Shown in pieces: positions 1-9,058 of a stretch of DNA of 64,000 bases. Numbering within the stretch: position 1 is the stretch's first letter; each line of letters begins with the position of its first letter. Below the pieces are notes generated by a model. It searched no databases. It had not been told where the DNA came from and saw only the letters and a list, made by a program, of their open reading frames with translations. Origin of the DNA: Cylindrotheca closterium (Eukaryota; Bacillariophyta; Bacillariophyceae; Bacillariales; Bacillariaceae); the NCBI GenBank assembly GCA_933822405.4, contig CAKOGP040001770.1, forward strand, positions 186,001 through 250,000, given 5' to 3'. The translations under genes and the position numbers were made by a program.

Positions 1-1
1 C

Positions 2-526
2 CCCACCTACCCATTTAAAGTCCCATTGCACGTCCAGCAACAATGCCTAGGTCCGGAATGCTCAGGAGACACTTTAGTTGGCACCCTGAATCAGCCAGAT
101 GCAGTTTCCGCATCAACCCCAAGAAGTCCTATTGATAGTCCTATTGAGGTCACACAACAATCACCGACGATGACACGCTGTCAGCCATCTCTCTCTGAGT
201 ATCTCCTGGGTGGTAGGTGCGACAAAAAGATGTACTCAAGACATCTCAAAACATACCGGACCCTTACCTCAAACTGTGTTTCTGTGGAGATATCTCAGTA
301 CTTTGAGACGCAGATCCTCAAACTCTTAACTGAAATGACTCGCATGGCATCCCAGTCTAAAGGTGAAATTGGTTCGGTTGGCCTAGTAGGCATGGGAACT
401 CTTACTACAAGTTCCCACTCTCCCCGACAAACACATTCGCCAAAGCATCCGAATAATAGACCTACAAAAAAACAGAAGACTGACCCACAAAGACAACTAT
501 TTTCAAAGAATGAATCAAAATATTAG
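2..526 (+). CDS. C-terminal part of an unrecognised protein (5'-truncated by window edge)
   Basis: The frame is open from the first bases of the window to a TAG at 524-526 and has no ATG in a convincing position, so it is probably the 3' end of a gene or exon starting upstream. The first half is rich in Ser, Pro, Thr and Gln. The middle (around residues 70-115) looks like a folded helical stretch with Leu/Thr repeats. The tail is basic, with a Lys/Pro/Gln-rich stretch resembling a nuclear localisation signal (RPTKKQKTD). I recognise no domain. It lies immediately left of a repeat-rich intergenic region and has the same orientation as the next two genes. Confidence 0.4.
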   Translation, partial: PTYPFKVPLHVQQQCLGPECSGDTLVGTLNQPDAVSASTPRSPIDSPIEVTQQSPTMTRCQPSLSEYLLGGRCDKKMYSRHLKTYRTLTSNCVSVEISQYFETQILKLLTEMTRMASQSKGEIGSVGLVGMGTLTTSSHSPRQTHSPKHPNNRPTKKQKTDPQRQLFSKNESKY

Positions 527-579
527 ATATACCTTATAATCTTGCTATCTAAATATTAGATATACCTTATAATTTTGCT
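518..579. repeat. 33-bp tandem duplication at the gene's 3' end
   Basis: A block starting AAATATTAGATATACC at 518 is repeated with one mismatch starting at 551. The first copy spans the last codons and stop of the upstream frame, so the duplication arose at or extends from the 3' end of that gene. Confidence 0.8.
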
Positions 580-656
580 CCTGTATCACGGAACAAGACA
601 GATATACATTTAATCAAGACAGAAATTTGGTGTTTGACTACTCCCAATGTCCAATG

Positions 657-1190
657 TCACCCGTCTTGATGCAGACCCCAAACCACCATTGGCACCCGTC
701 TTGATAAGTACTTGACCGTTACCAACGTCTTTTGATCAAACCATGCTGGATTAGATCTTTTTCAAAAAAATTAAATTTTTGGAACGGTTTTTCAAGAAAT
801 GATTTCCCAGTTTCTCTTCACAACTTCACTAGTGTCGAGCGTCTTGATGAATGTCCGACCGTTCAACGTCTTTTGATTGCACGATCCCACGTATTTTAAA
901 AAAATGGAAATTTATCCAGTTTTTTTTACACGTGGTTCCATTTTTTTTTGTGAAAAACTTCACTAGTGTCGAGCGTCTTGATGAATGTCCGACCGTTCAA
1001 CGTCTTTTGATTGAACGATCTCACGTATTTTTAAAAAAAGGAAATTTTTTTTACACGTGGTTCCCATTTTTTGGGGGAGAACTTCACTAGTGTCGAGCGT
1101 CGCGATGAATGTCTGACCGTTACCAACGTCTTTTGATCAAAATGATGCATGATGCGACCGTTATCAACGTCTTTTCGTCCAAACCAACTA
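657..1190 (+). repeat. Degenerate tandem array of GTCGAGCGTC / CCGTT..AACGTCTTTTGAT modules
   Basis: Three clear copies of a module starting ACTAGTGTCGAGCGTC lie at 828, 962 and 1086 (spacing 134 and 124 bases). Each is followed by GATGAATGTC and a CGACCGTT..AACGTCTTTTGAT element. Decayed copies of the second element also occur near 714 and 1157. Between the modules are poly-A/poly-T rich stretches with TTTTACACGTGGTTCC. The array ends about 90 bases before the next ATG in the same orientation. The same core recurs at 10.56-11.86 kb upstream of another plus-strand gene, so I infer a promoter-associated role. Confidence 0.7.
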
Positions 1191-1277
1191 AAAAACATGC
1201 TAGCTATACATACCGGTACTAGTACAAATAAAAACCGGAACTGCTTCGACTTTGGTTTGCTTCCGCAACAAACAACC

Positions 1278-1808
1278 ATGCCAAATGAAGTCACTTACTT
1301 TGTTCAAATAACAGATCCTGACAGCGCCTACAACGTTGGTACTTTGAGCTTAAAGGAGTCATTCAACTTCCGAAATCTTTTCAAAGGGACTCTACGAACC
1401 AACAACCTTGATATTGAAATTGCTAAAATTGGTCCATCTCTATCCAACCTTGCCGAGTGGAGTGGCTACCAGGTTGTAAGAGATGGGGAAATGACTCAAT
1501 TCATTAAACTCATGAGTTCAAGCTCGCTGATGTTCCGCAGTGTGAGCATCACTGGTCGTGCCGACAAAGTGACCGACAACGTCGACAATGACGTTTCTAG
1601 ACGTCAAGGGTGGGAATACATTAAAGCATTTGCCACCCAGACGGAGGACCTACGACTTCAAGATCTTAACGAGTGGGATGTGAGTGATCTATTCAATTTT
1701 ACATTTACTATCAACCCTGCATATTGCACCTTCGTGGTGTTTTTACTGCATCAGAAATTGATTTTAAAAAATAACATAAAAAGAATTCGAAACAAGGTTT
1801 CAACATAG
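1278..1808 (+). CDS. Unrecognised 176-aa protein
   Basis: The start chosen is ATG at 1278, in a CAACCATGCC context, because the upstream in-frame sequence runs into the repeat array and looks non-coding. Residues 1-140 have a globular composition (an N-terminal beta-like stretch, then Leu/Ile-rich segments). The last 30 residues are Leu/Ile/Lys/Asn-rich and look like read-through, so the real protein may end earlier through an unrecognised intron. No family is recognised. It is the first of two plus-strand genes in the dense left-hand cluster. Confidence 0.45.
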   Translation: MPNEVTYFVQITDPDSAYNVGTLSLKESFNFRNLFKGTLRTNNLDIEIAKIGPSLSNLAEWSGYQVVRDGEMTQFIKLMSSSSLMFRSVSITGRADKVTDNVDNDVSRRQGWEYIKAFATQTEDLRLQDLNEWDVSDLFNFTFTINPAYCTFVVFLLHQKLILKNNIKRIRNKVST

Positions 1809-1975
1809 CGAAATATACCCAGATTTTCAGCACGCTAGTGATTTTCAATATCTTGGCACGAACCTTTTGATTATTTTCAAATTTTGCACGCCGGCAACGC
1901 CCCTCCCAAACCAAAAAGCTTCATAATTTCGGCAAGGAAGCTCACAATTTTGGCCGTAGCCAATTTTCAAAAACA

Positions 1976-3127
1976 ATGCCAACCAACGTTTCCAATCTGA
2001 AGACTGACATTAGTCCAGAGGACCTCATTGCCTCTCGTGTTCATCTACCTCTGGGACTTGGCAATCTCGTGGTGCCAAGGGACACACGCAGCCCAGTCAA
2101 AAACAATGCAAGGGTTGTGTCGAGTAAACGGAAGTCGCTGTTTCCTTTTGCCTCTCCACTGAAGGACGACGAAGTCCACATCGGTCAAGAATTCTTGGAG
2201 TCGGCTTCCAGTTTTGCAGCCAGGCATATTGATAACGACGGTGACACCCAAACGGGGCTCGATCATCTTGCTAGGGTTGTGACTGATCAACTTGTCATTG
2301 CTGCTGGAAGCGTTGCGTCTCTTTATTACGACAACATCTCCACCGAAGTGAATCATGACAAAAAAACGGGACTTGATTCACACCAGGTCTTTCTTCGCCG
2401 TAGTCGACTTGCGTCAGGTGTAAAAAAGGATGTCCAGCGCCATGTTGGAGACGTTTATTCCTACGGTGTTTCGGAGGGGAAAAATCGAGGCGCACACGCC
2501 ATTGGAATTATTTTGGGAAAGGATCCGAAGGATGCCTGTGTTTTCAAATTCGGATCTGCAGCGCAAACATCCCTACAATCAAGAGAACCAACTGGTCGAC
2601 TCGTTCAGGTAAAGGTTGAGTCAAAAGACCAGAGACAATCTAAAATATTGACATTGTTATCTTTGGTACGCGAAAGTTGGAAGATTGTGGAGGATCAGGT
2701 TGGCGCCATGGTTACCTTTCAGCTGAGAAAAGTATTTTCTACAAACCATGGTGACAGTATGAATGAAGAAACCGCAGAGGCGGATCACCTGAGTGACCTG
2801 TGTGATAGTGTGATGGATGCGATGCAGTTAACTTTCAGAATTGGCAAAATCGACGGCTACCAGTCGGCGCAAGAGAAGTTCAAGTCCAGCAATGGTCTTT
2901 CATGCAACAAATGGATCTATTCATTTGTTTCTTCCAAATCTGAAGAGGCTATCCGTGTGACTAGATATGGCAAGAACTTGAACAAGCGCAATGAACAATG
3001 TGCTAACGGTCACGATGAGGACAACTGGCAGTTTGGTACGGCACAATTCGGTGCTCCGATCGACATGGACAGTGATGAACCATACTATGTCCCTGGAACA
3101 AAGCGTCAAAAGTATTTCAAATCGTAA
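1976..3127 (+). CDS. Unrecognised 383-aa protein of the left-hand cluster
   Basis: A clean single-exon frame starts at ATG 1976 (AACAATGCCA) and ends at TAA 3125-3127. Residues 1-60 are flexible and basic (SSKRKS near 50). Residues 70-330 alternate hydrophobic and charged segments and look globular. The C-terminus is acidic and then basic, ending in a GTKRQKYFKS-like tail compatible with nuclear import. I recognise no family. It converges on the dioxygenase-like gene with only 46 bases between stop codons, far tighter than gene spacing in the rest of the window. Confidence 0.6.
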   Translation: MPTNVSNLKTDISPEDLIASRVHLPLGLGNLVVPRDTRSPVKNNARVVSSKRKSLFPFASPLKDDEVHIGQEFLESASSFAARHIDNDGDTQTGLDHLARVVTDQLVIAAGSVASLYYDNISTEVNHDKKTGLDSHQVFLRRSRLASGVKKDVQRHVGDVYSYGVSEGKNRGAHAIGIILGKDPKDACVFKFGSAAQTSLQSREPTGRLVQVKVESKDQRQSKILTLLSLVRESWKIVEDQVGAMVTFQLRKVFSTNHGDSMNEETAEADHLSDLCDSVMDAMQLTFRIGKIDGYQSAQEKFKSSNGLSCNKWIYSFVSSKSEEAIRVTRYGKNLNKRNEQCANGHDEDNWQFGTAQFGAPIDMDSDEPYYVPGTKRQKYFKS

Positions 3128-3173
3128 GCATAGTAAAACATCTATAACGACAAGGATAAAAATAAATATAGTA

Positions 3174-5006
3174 TTAGTTCTTTGCATTTATTCTTCTCCA
3201 AAGTTCTCGTGCTTCTTCAAAGTCCGGTTCGTTCATTTCCTCGGTGTCCCCATCAGAGTAGACTATATGATAGCGCGTAGAGTTCTTTCCATTCTCCACA
3301 ACCACTGTTGTTTTTCCGTGCAGCATACCAAAATATATTTCACCCTCGAATTCTTTGGCAATGCAGTTTTTTGTTGATACTGCGCCGCTTTGAAAGTCAA
3401 AGAAAAGGTTTCGCATGTGGGACAGCTCCCTTTTATCAACAGCTTTTGTTTCGCCATCCTCAAATTGTAGGGTGTATAAAATCTTCCCCGACGCCTTCTT
3501 TTTACCGGTAATCTTACCAAGAATTAACTTGGTGAACCTGCTATCCCGTCTGGCCACAGGTTTGCCTTTTGCTTTCTTTTCATCAAAAAGAAAGACCGAT
3601 GGTGTGGATCCCGGGTTCCAAACATCGTTCAAGGAACCGTCTGCCAGCTGTATTCCATAGTTCAACGCCAGGAGTAGCCTAGGCTCTGTCTCATGATTGT
3701 TTCCCATTCCTCGGTGAAAGGTTTCCCAGCTAAAGACAACCGCGTCTCCGATATTTTGGTAGGTTGCTGTGTATATTTTGGAATCCTCAAAATCAATGCA
3801 GGGTGTCCCAGCTTTCTCCGCCTTGACCACTTCCTCGCATGAATGTGCGTCCTTCAGAAACCCAGTCCCACCCATACCTTTGTGGTGTGTCAATGCAACT
3901 AGCACCACAATATCGCCCGTCTCTCGGAGGTCAGTGTGCCATTGTTGTATTGATTGCGTGTGGGGCCCGACATAGATAATGCTTTTATTTATCATGACCA
4001 CATCTTGGCACATACCTATTTTTCGTGCAAGCTGTTGCACCGCTTTGTGCCACGGCGCTTTTTCTTCACAACCAACAACACCTTGCAAACCGCTTCCCCA
4101 CCACCAGGAGCCATGTGGTGAAAGTTCAAATCGATTTCCGGATGCAGACCATATTTGTTGGGTGTATTCGCCATTTTTGATTCGATTCCAATAGCCATTT
4201 CTTGTGGCCTCGTCTCTTATCATTTTGAAGTATAACGCGCATTTGGGAGCAGCAGCTTCCAAAGTTCTTGCTGTGTTGGCATCCACACCAGTCAGATGAA
4301 ATGCCTCTCCACATTCAACTTCTATTCGATCCGAATTTCGATATTCACGTCTGCAAAAGATGGTAGACTCTGGAACATCGTTTGTTGCGACTTCCGGAAA
4401 CGATTCTTCGCCGCATTTACGCCTCCCACAGGTGTGATCAGGTATTTCCGATGTCACTTCCTCCCTGTATCGGCTTTCCCCAAGGGGCACCAACCGTTTT
4501 CGAAATTCGCATTGATGGCATTTTGCTTGCCATATCCTTTCTTTTGCGTCACGTCTTACTTTGCCACCACCAGTGTTTTTGCTGAAACCACACTTTGCAA
4601 GAAAGAGCTCCTCTGGCCCGACGACAATGTGTCCGGTGGGTTGCCAGTTGTGCACCGCTCGTCTTTTTTTCTCTGGTTTCTGATCCACCGTGCTGGTCTC
4701 CGGAAGCCGCCCTTTACGACTGCTTCCTGTTTGCGGGTGATCGGAGTTTGCAACACGGGTGATGGATGGTGCCACAACCTGTGGAATTGGATATGCCCCG
4801 ACATGACTAGTACTGTGGTAAGGCGCCGGGTGATTCTGGCGGTGAATCATCTGTTGCTGCTGCAGTTGCTGGTTGTGGTTTTGGTTTTGGTGCGGGAATG
4901 GAAATGGAAATGGTTGATGGTTGTGTGTTGCCGTAGGTGGCATAGGATACACATTCCAACGGTACAAATTTGGATTGTATCCATCAGGGTTGTAGTATGA
5001 ACTCAT
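3174..5006 (-). CDS. Zinc-finger / PhyH-like 2OG-Fe(II) dioxygenase / Tudor-like protein
   Basis: This is a 610-aa single-exon frame, with the start taken at the first real ATG (5004-5006). Residues 1-95 are low complexity (Pro, His, Gln, Asn). Residues about 125-200 hold a Cys2-His-Cys arrangement (CHQC ... HTC) in a W-rich context, like WRKY/FLYWCH-type fingers. Residues about 330-450 carry a double-stranded beta-helix signature: WHTD (iron-binding H-x-D), then GDAVVFSW, then FHRGMGN with the distal His, and a following Arg. This best resembles the phytanoyl-CoA dioxygenase-like branch. Residues about 505-605 contain two Tudor-like strands (FEDGETKAVD and YSDGDTEEM). The architecture suggests oxidation of a nucleic-acid or chromatin substrate, but that is inference. 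It shares its 5' intergenic region with the Ulp1-domain gene. Confidence 0.65.
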   Translation of the reverse strand: MSSYYNPDGYNPNLYRWNVYPMPPTATHNHQPFPFPFPHQNQNHNQQLQQQQMIHRQNHPAPYHSTSHVGAYPIPQVVAPSITRVANSDHPQTGSSRKGRLPETSTVDQKPEKKRRAVHNWQPTGHIVVGPEELFLAKCGFSKNTGGGKVRRDAKERIWQAKCHQCEFRKRLVPLGESRYREEVTSEIPDHTCGRRKCGEESFPEVATNDVPESTIFCRREYRNSDRIEVECGEAFHLTGVDANTARTLEAAAPKCALYFKMIRDEATRNGYWNRIKNGEYTQQIWSASGNRFELSPHGSWWWGSGLQGVVGCEEKAPWHKAVQQLARKIGMCQDVVMINKSIIYVGPHTQSIQQWHTDLRETGDIVVLVALTHHKGMGGTGFLKDAHSCEEVVKAEKAGTPCIDFEDSKIYTATYQNIGDAVVFSWETFHRGMGNNHETEPRLLLALNYGIQLADGSLNDVWNPGSTPSVFLFDEKKAKGKPVARRDSRFTKLILGKITGKKKASGKILYTLQFEDGETKAVDKRELSHMRNLFFDFQSGAVSTKNCIAKEFEGEIYFGMLHGKTTVVVENGKNSTRYHIVYSDGDTEEMNEPDFEEARELWRRINAKN

Positions 5007-5117
5007 TGTGATGGTAAGGACACCGTATATTTGATCATTTCTTTTATTATTCTGATTGTACTCACGATTTTGTGTTGAAGCGTGCAAGATACTGCGGATT
5101 CAATAAAAACATCCGTT

Positions 5118-5460
5118 ACATATGTCGGGCATTACCGGCCATATGAGTGATCGGCACCAGAATAGGTCGGGCATTACCAGATTAATAGTGTGTTGCGCAT
5201 GTCGGGCAATGCCACTGCAATGGTCTTATATGATTTATTCATTCAATATATGTCGGGCATTACCAGTCATTTTATTTCAATAGGTCGGGCATTACCCAAT
5301 TAGGAGTGTGTCGCGCATGTCGGGCAAGCATGTTCAATGGTTTTATATAATATATTAATTAGATATATGTCGGGTATTACCCGACCTGGGAGTGATCGGC
5401 GCCAGGCGTCGTTGGGAGAGTCTATTTTATTTTATTTGAATAGGTCGGGCATTACCTTAA
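5118..5460. repeat. Array of eight GTCGGGCATTACC elements in a divergent promoter region
   Basis: Elements reading GTCGGGCATTACC or a close variant occur near 5123, 5167, 5200, 5250, 5283, 5318, 5368 and 5443. They fall into three recurring contexts (ATATGTCGGG, ATAGGTCGGG and GCGCATGTCGGG), giving a higher-order period of about 120-127 bases. AT-rich TATA-like stretches (TTATATGATTTATT, TTATATAATATATT) lie between them. The array fills the 538 bases between the divergent starts at 5006 (minus) and 5545 (plus), so it is a candidate shared control region. Confidence 0.75.
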
Positions 5461-5544
5461 CGCCACAGCCTCCATTCTATCCTCCCTTCATCTGGTTCCG
5501 AAACATCAGATTTATAACACGATAAGTCAGCGTTGCTAGGAAAG

Positions 5545-8500
5545 ATGACGGAATATCGTCCACAACATGAGTGCGGATACACTAATGGTGACGGAGGTAA
5601 TCACCCTGTTCCACAAACGCCCGGTTTTTATCCACAAACACCGTATCATTGCACTGGCCCAACATCGATTAACAGCTGGCAGCATCACTCGGGTAACAGC
5701 TGGCAGCATCACTGGGGTAACGACTGCGGCGATCCCCGGGATCGGCCACCGGATCACCAACCATTTCCACATCCGTTATCAGCTCATCACCAACCATTTG
5801 CACCATCGCATCATCCGTTATCAGCTCATCACCAACCATTTGCACCATCGCATCATCAACCATTTCCACCATCGCCTCACCAACCATTTCCACACCCGCC
5901 CACACCGTTACTACAACCCCCCTCGCGAACGGAAATGTATAGCTCAAAACCAGATTATCAACAACCATTTCCACATCCGCCCACACTGTTATTGCTTGCA
6001 AAACCAGATCATCAACAAACATTTCCACATCCGCCCACACCGTTACAACCCCCCGAGCAAACGGAAATGTATAGCTCAGACCAAAAACCTTGTCCAAGCT
6101 GGCGGAAAAAGGTTGCCGTTGACATCATGAAACGGGCATCATCGAAGCGAAAGTACGCAAATGCCTCATTCAATAAACAGTCGGAATTTTCCCTGCTATG
6201 CGATTGCTCATCACCCCACCAATTCTTTACCCATAGATTCTATGGGTATTCGATCGGCAAGAAACAGGGCATTGGTCAATTGAGACTGGAGCCAAATTTT
6301 GACAAAAAGTTCATGGATCAAATTAATTTCGTTGAGACTATTGGCAATGAGGAACTAATCGAGCCAAGATACTCGGTGGATGAAATTACAAGACAAATAG
6401 AATTGGTCTTTCTTTCGTATCACCTTGTTTCAGTGCTGTACCATCATATTATGGGTTCACAGGTTTCTCCTGTGGTAATGCTTCCGTATGCAAGGGGATG
6501 GATGGAAGTTACCGGAGGAGAAAAAGAATGCTGGGCATCACTGCTTCAGCTAGTTGTATTCCTTCAGAAAGATACTATAAAGGAAAATGGAAAATCGGCA
6601 ATCTCGGCCGCCTTTCGTTCGGCAAATCCACGTTGGTTTGGACTAGAGCTGGATTACTACCTGCGTGAAGAAAGGATGTTGGAGAATCACAGGGATAAGC
6701 AACGTGATATTTTCACTACGACTGATAGTCTTGTAGCGGTTCTTGCTGGGGCATACCAAAAGTCGCGAAGCCAATCGAGGGCTTTGTTTAGCCAAGAGGG
6801 CATACACACAACCAAGGGACGAATGCCAACTTCTGTAGATGTTGGATGTGACCCAGCATTGTTCTTCAACAATGTGGTCATGCTCCGGATAACTGTCTTA
6901 GCCAAAATTGACTGTTGGAGAGTCAAAGTCAAAGGGCGCAAGGCAAGCGTGCAAAAACTAAGACTGCACAAGAAACGACGTGTCAAGGCAACGATATCAC
7001 AAGGGGACATAAAAGCAAAAGTGGAAAAAGATGAAAATGGAGAGACTGAACCAAAAAAGAAGGTGGAAAAGGTGGAAAAAGACGAAAGTGAAGAGAATGA
7101 AAAGGTGGAAAAAGACGAAAGTGAAGAGAATGAAAAGGTGGAAAAAGACGAAAGTGAAGAGAACGAAAAGGTGGAAAAAGACGAAAGTGAAGAGAATGAA
7201 CTGAAACCGGTGAAAAAAGACGAAAGTGAAGAGAATGAACTGAAACCGGTGAAAAAAGACGAGAGTGAAGAGAATCAACTTAAAAAGAAGGTGGAACAGG
7301 TGGAAAAAGACGAGAGTGAAGAGAATCAACTTAAAAGGAAGGTGGAACAGGTGGAAAAAGACGAAAGTGAAGAGAAGGAACCTAAAAAGAAGGTGGAACA
7401 GGTCGAAAAAAACGAACCTTTAGTGATAAAAGATGACCCTGGGACACAAGATACACAAGAGACACAAGATGGCACCTCGGAGGTGTCACATACTGATTAT
7501 TCCGCGCTTCCGGAGGAGCAGTGGGAGCCTATGCGTGTCAACGATGTCATTGAATACAAAACCCAAGTGGGGCAAAGTGAAACGGTAAAAACAGTTGTTG
7601 TTGGCATTGAGCCTCGGAACGCTTATCCCTTGGTCTTGAAAAACAATCAGTTGGTAGATGCGTTTACACACGTTCGACGAATTGGTGCATTTGATGGCAC
7701 CAGAATCATTCCGCTGGTCAAGAGCGATGGTGATTCAATCATACGACATCTTGGCTATTCTAAGCTGATCTCGTGTTTTCGTTTGGAGGTATGTGGAACC
7801 GAACATATCAACAATAAACAGGGTATGGAAGAAGCCAAGAAAAAAATCAAGAAAACATTAAATGAGATGAAAGAAGGGGCAATGGCCGCTTTCAATAAGG
7901 TTCCAGATGAAATCACGACCAAGCCTGTCAAGAATGCCGATGAAGATGTTGATGATGATTCAGATGAAATCACTATTGAGCCTGTCAATGATGATTGCAA
8001 TGGTGTTGCTGAAAAAGATGTTGTTGACGATGGAATTGAAGATGTGGTGCTGGGAGCGGACGAAGACATGGCGGTCATGGGTGTTAAGGAGGGGGACGAT
8101 CTTATATCTCTAGGTGAGATCTCTTTTGTTGTTGACGGCAACGATGAAGATGAAGAAGATGAGAATGGTGATAATGATGATGAAGACGAAGATGAGAAGG
8201 ATAAAGAAGACGACTTGTCCATGGATGAAGACGAAGATGAGAAGGATAAAGATGACGACTTGTCCATGGATCCATTTAATTTCCTTAAGCCATTGTCAAG
8301 AAATGAAAAAAAAAGGTACGATCGGTTCTTTCGTGGCCACAAAAAACAAGATGACAACAAAACAATTGGCCCCGACAAATTATGCATTGGGTCAATAAAA
8401 ACACTTGGTGATGGGCAATGGGTCAGCGCAGAAATCATCAAGACATTTTTGTTAAGGGTTGAAGAGAACAGAAAGTCAAGCAGCCCTTCCAGGACTTGCT

Positions 8501-9045
8501 TACTTGACCCGGTTCTGTTTACTGATCTGATTGTCCATGTTGCAAGAGATGCAGAGACGAATCGTTTCAAAAAAGTGGTGTCTGGAGGTCAATTGGGTAT
8601 CCTCTACAAGAAGGCAAGGTTCAGTAGAACATTGAAAAGAAACAGAGTGGACTGTGTGATTGATTTAGAAAAACTTATTATTCCGGTAAATCACCACGGA
8701 TGCCACTGGTTCCTCATTGTTGCGTACATGAAAGAGAAGCGAATTCAGGTTTACGATTCTATGGCTGGCTTGAGCAGAATGATGTATCTGAAAGTTCTGC
8801 TGAAGTACATAAGAAAAAACTATGAAGAGAATAAAGGCAAGAAAATGCGGGGTTGGAAGAAATGGAAGCTTCTAGAAACAGACAAGAAAATGACCCCGCA
8901 ACAATGCAATGGTCATGATTGTGGGATTTTTACGTGCTTGGCGGCTGAGCGCATATATAGAGGTGCGGAACTAGACTACAAACAATCCGAGGTTAGTAAT
9001 ATCAGGAAGAGAATTGCCCTTTACACTCTTCAAAGTAATAAATAG
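5545..9045 (+). CDS. Large low-complexity protein with C-terminal Ulp1/C48 cysteine protease domain
   Basis: This is a 1166-aa single-exon frame starting at ATG 5545. Residues 20-190 are His/Pro/Gln repeats built on HQPFPHP. Residues about 195-480 look globular. Residues about 490-635 are repeated charged units (EKDESEENE) followed by another globular stretch to about 780, and residues 790-915 are very acidic. The C-terminal 150 residues match the SUMO-protease (Ulp1, C48) core. They contain the catalytic His in CHWFLIV (about 1053), Asp in VYDSM (about 1070), the oxyanion Gln in TPQQCNG, and Cys in HDCGIF (about 1126). In many eukaryotic DNA transposons such a domain accompanies the transposase, but no transposase was recognised here. 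The stop lies 13 bases from that of the convergent gene. Confidence 0.75.
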   Translation: MTEYRPQHECGYTNGDGGNHPVPQTPGFYPQTPYHCTGPTSINSWQHHSGNSWQHHWGNDCGDPRDRPPDHQPFPHPLSAHHQPFAPSHHPLSAHHQPFAPSHHQPFPPSPHQPFPHPPTPLLQPPSRTEMYSSKPDYQQPFPHPPTLLLLAKPDHQQTFPHPPTPLQPPEQTEMYSSDQKPCPSWRKKVAVDIMKRASSKRKYANASFNKQSEFSLLCDCSSPHQFFTHRFYGYSIGKKQGIGQLRLEPNFDKKFMDQINFVETIGNEELIEPRYSVDEITRQIELVFLSYHLVSVLYHHIMGSQVSPVVMLPYARGWMEVTGGEKECWASLLQLVVFLQKDTIKENGKSAISAAFRSANPRWFGLELDYYLREERMLENHRDKQRDIFTTTDSLVAVLAGAYQKSRSQSRALFSQEGIHTTKGRMPTSVDVGCDPALFFNNVVMLRITVLAKIDCWRVKVKGRKASVQKLRLHKKRRVKATISQGDIKAKVEKDENGETEPKKKVEKVEKDESEENEKVEKDESEENEKVEKDESEENEKVEKDESEENELKPVKKDESEENELKPVKKDESEENQLKKKVEQVEKDESEENQLKRKVEQVEKDESEEKEPKKKVEQVEKNEPLVIKDDPGTQDTQETQDGTSEVSHTDYSALPEEQWEPMRVNDVIEYKTQVGQSETVKTVVVGIEPRNAYPLVLKNNQLVDAFTHVRRIGAFDGTRIIPLVKSDGDSIIRHLGYSKLISCFRLEVCGTEHINNKQGMEEAKKKIKKTLNEMKEGAMAAFNKVPDEITTKPVKNADEDVDDDSDEITIEPVNDDCNGVAEKDVVDDGIEDVVLGADEDMAVMGVKEGDDLISLGEISFVVDGNDEDEEDENGDNDDEDEDEKDKEDDLSMDEDEDEKDKDDDLSMDPFNFLKPLSRNEKKRYDRFFRGHKKQDDNKTIGPDKLCIGSIKTLGDGQWVSAEIIKTFLLRVEENRKSSSPSRTCLLDPVLFTDLIVHVARDAETNRFKKVVSGGQLGILYKKARFSRTLKRNRVDCVIDLEKLIIPVNHHGCHWFLIVAYMKEKRIQVYDSMAGLSRMMYLKVLLKYIRKNYEENKGKKMRGWKKWKLLETDKKMTPQQCNGHDCGIFTCLAAERIYRGAELDYKQSEVSNIRKRIALYTLQSNK

Positions 9046-9058
9046 ACTTTGATGAATT

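Noticed and set aside
5118..5460. CRISPR-like array
   Set aside because: Spacing is irregular, the spacers are related to each other, and the host is eukaryotic. It is a promoter-region repeat.
5567..6130. 187-codon frame overlapping the start of the 5545 gene
   Set aside because: It is an out-of-frame reading of the His/Pro repeat with no domain. The Ulp1 frame is far longer and continuous.
7755..8570. 271-codon antisense frame with Ser/Phe runs
   Set aside because: It is the complement of Glu/Asp-rich codons in the Ulp1-domain gene. Composition alone keeps the opposite strand open.
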